Shown one piece after another: positions 11,735-12,701 of a stretch of 12,701 nt of DNA; position 1 is the first letter of the stretch; the number at the start of each line of letters is the position of its first letter. The notes below the pieces were generated by a model. The model did no database searches, was not told the DNA's origin, and worked only from the letters and a program-made list of their open reading frames with translations. Both the position numbers and the translations under genes were made by a program. The DNA is from JBLNBQ01 sp050260095 (lineage in GTDB: Bacteria; Bacillota; UBA5301; DYFA01): the NCBI GenBank assembly GCA_050260095.1, contig JBLNBQ010000033.1, positions 1 to 12,701 of the forward strand, written 5' to 3'.

Positions 11735-12701
11735 TTGCCGCAGGAAGTCCTGGTCCTTGGCCACCGAAACCCCGACACCGACGCCATCGCCTCGGCGCTG
11801 GGTTACGCCTGGCTGAAGAACCGGCTGTGGGAGCGGGAGGCGGACAGCAAAGGCGCGCCGGGGCCCGACTTGGTCGCTGTGGCCGCCTGCCTCGGGCCCC
11901 CCAACCCTGAGACTGCCTTCGCCCTGACCCGGTTCGGGCTCGAGCCGCCGCGCCTGGTGGCCGACCTTCACCTCAGGGTGACCGACGTGATTGAGCCGGT
12001 GCGCGCCCAGGTCGGACCCGGCACGACGCTGCTGGAGGTCGGGCGATTGATGCAGGAGATCGGCCGGAAGTCGGTCGCCGTCACCGAGGCCGACGGTTCG
12101 CTCGTCGGGATGGTCTCGGCGGGCGACATCGCCCGCAAGTACCTGGAGGAACGGTCCCTCCTCTCCCTGGCGGAGAGTCCGGTCACCGTGGCCAATCTGG
12201 AGAAGACCCTGAGCGCCGAGTTGGTGGTGGGCCAGCCCGACCTGGCGATCCACGGGAAGGTGGCCATCGCCGCCATGAGCCCGGAGAGCTTGCGGCGTTA
12301 CGTGACCGAAGGGGATCTGCTCATCGTGGGCGACCGGCCCCGCGCGCAGGAGGCGGCTCTGGCATTGGGCGTGGCGGCCCTGGTCGTGACCGGCGGCTAC
12401 CCCGTGAGCGAGCGCGTGGCGGCGGTGGCGAAGGCGCGGGGAGCGGCCATCCTGCGCACTGACCATGACACCTACACCGCGGCCCGCCTGCTCAACATGA
12501 GCCAGCCGGTGGGCCCGATGATGAGCCGGCAGGTCGTCTCCTTCGCGCCGTCGGACCGGCTCGAAGACGCGCGCAAGGTGATGGTGCAGACCAAGTTTCG
12601 GCGGTATCCGGTCATCGATGAACGCGGTCGCCTGACGGGCATGCTCTCCCGCAGCGGCCTGCTCGACACCCACGGCAAGACGGTGATCCTCGTCGACCAC
12701 A
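11735..12701 (+). CDS. ppaC: Manganese-dependent (family II) inorganic pyrophosphatase with CBS-DRTGG-CBS insert (3' truncated)
   Basis: DHH-family pyrophosphatases split pyrophosphate to phosphate in the cytoplasm. The frame runs open for 322 codons to the window edge. The N-terminus has the metal-binding GHRNPDTDA (His10, Asp14, Asp16). The catalytic DHH domain is then interrupted by the regulatory cassette: CBS1 at about 80-137 (VTDVIEPV ... GMVSAGDIARKYL), a DRTGG domain at about 150-255 (ending in LVVTGGYPVS), and CBS2 at about 258-312 (RRYPVIDERGRLTGM). The last residues, GKTVILVDH, are the return to DHH motif III; the rest of DHH and all of DHHA2 lie outside. In characterised clostridial enzymes this cassette binds adenine nucleotides: AMP and ADP inhibit, and ATP or diadenosine polyphosphates activate. 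TTG 11735 follows GGAGGAG (11721-11727) by seven bases. Confidence 0.93.
   Translation, partial: MPQEVLVLGHRNPDTDAIASALGYAWLKNRLWEREADSKGAPGPDLVAVAACLGPPNPETAFALTRFGLEPPRLVADLHLRVTDVIEPVRAQVGPGTTLLEVGRLMQEIGRKSVAVTEADGSLVGMVSAGDIARKYLEERSLLSLAESPVTVANLEKTLSAELVVGQPDLAIHGKVAIAAMSPESLRRYVTEGDLLIVGDRPRAQEAALALGVAALVVTGGYPVSERVAAVAKARGAAILRTDHDTYTAARLLNMSQPVGPMMSRQVVSFAPSDRLEDARKVMVQTKFRRYPVIDERGRLTGMLSRSGLLDTHGKTVILVDH

Noticed and set aside
11612..12700. A 362-codon minus-strand open frame at the window end
   Set aside because: The opposite strand encodes a clear CBS-DRTGG pyrophosphatase in an uninterrupted frame.

Overview
The window looks like chromosomal DNA of a GC-rich, spore-forming Firmicute (Clostridia/Symbiobacteria-like). 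Four things point that way: an alpha/beta-type small acid-soluble spore protein, strong GGAGG-type ribosome binding sites with many TTG and GTG starts, an archaeal-type fructose-bisphosphate aldolase/phosphatase, and a CBS-DRTGG family II pyrophosphatase. The genus cannot be fixed from the sequence alone. Sample counts give about 70% GC in core genes such as the helicase and about 48-53% in a block from roughly 1430 to 2540.

Layout. (1) 1-1429, plus strand: the end of the histidine operon, hisF (5' truncated) then hisIE. (2) 1430-3204, plus strand: a block of lower GC holding a possible three-gene operon of two unrecognised genes and a stand-alone pyruvate-kinase-C-terminal-like protein, preceded by a leader that can fold over its own ribosome binding site and followed by a perfect hairpin. 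(3) 3338-6157, minus strand: a GntR/FCD regulator translationally coupled to a CDC48-like AAA+ ATPase gene. The ATPase gene carries a frameshift, then breaks off just after its second Walker A motif and runs directly into the last ~105 codons of a gamma-glutamyltransferase. After a strong hairpin comes a small DmpI-type tautomerase. (4) 6283-7360, plus strand, divergent from the regulator: a secreted D-Ala-D-Ala carboxypeptidase with a C-terminal LysM domain. (5) 7445-8710: FBP aldolase/phosphatase behind a large structured leader. (6) 8875-9329: a spore protein and a 62-residue unknown. (7) 9448-12701: PcrA/UvrD helicase followed closely by a family II pyrophosphatase cut off by the window end.

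Most genes are housekeeping: histidine synthesis, gluconeogenesis, wall trimming, DNA repair, pyrophosphate removal and spore DNA protection. The parts most worth a second look are the three-gene low-GC block, the AAA/GGT junction with its frameshift, the palindromic operator in front of the GntR gene, and the FBP aldolase/phosphatase leader. I found no CRISPR array, tRNA, rRNA, insertion sequence or phage gene.
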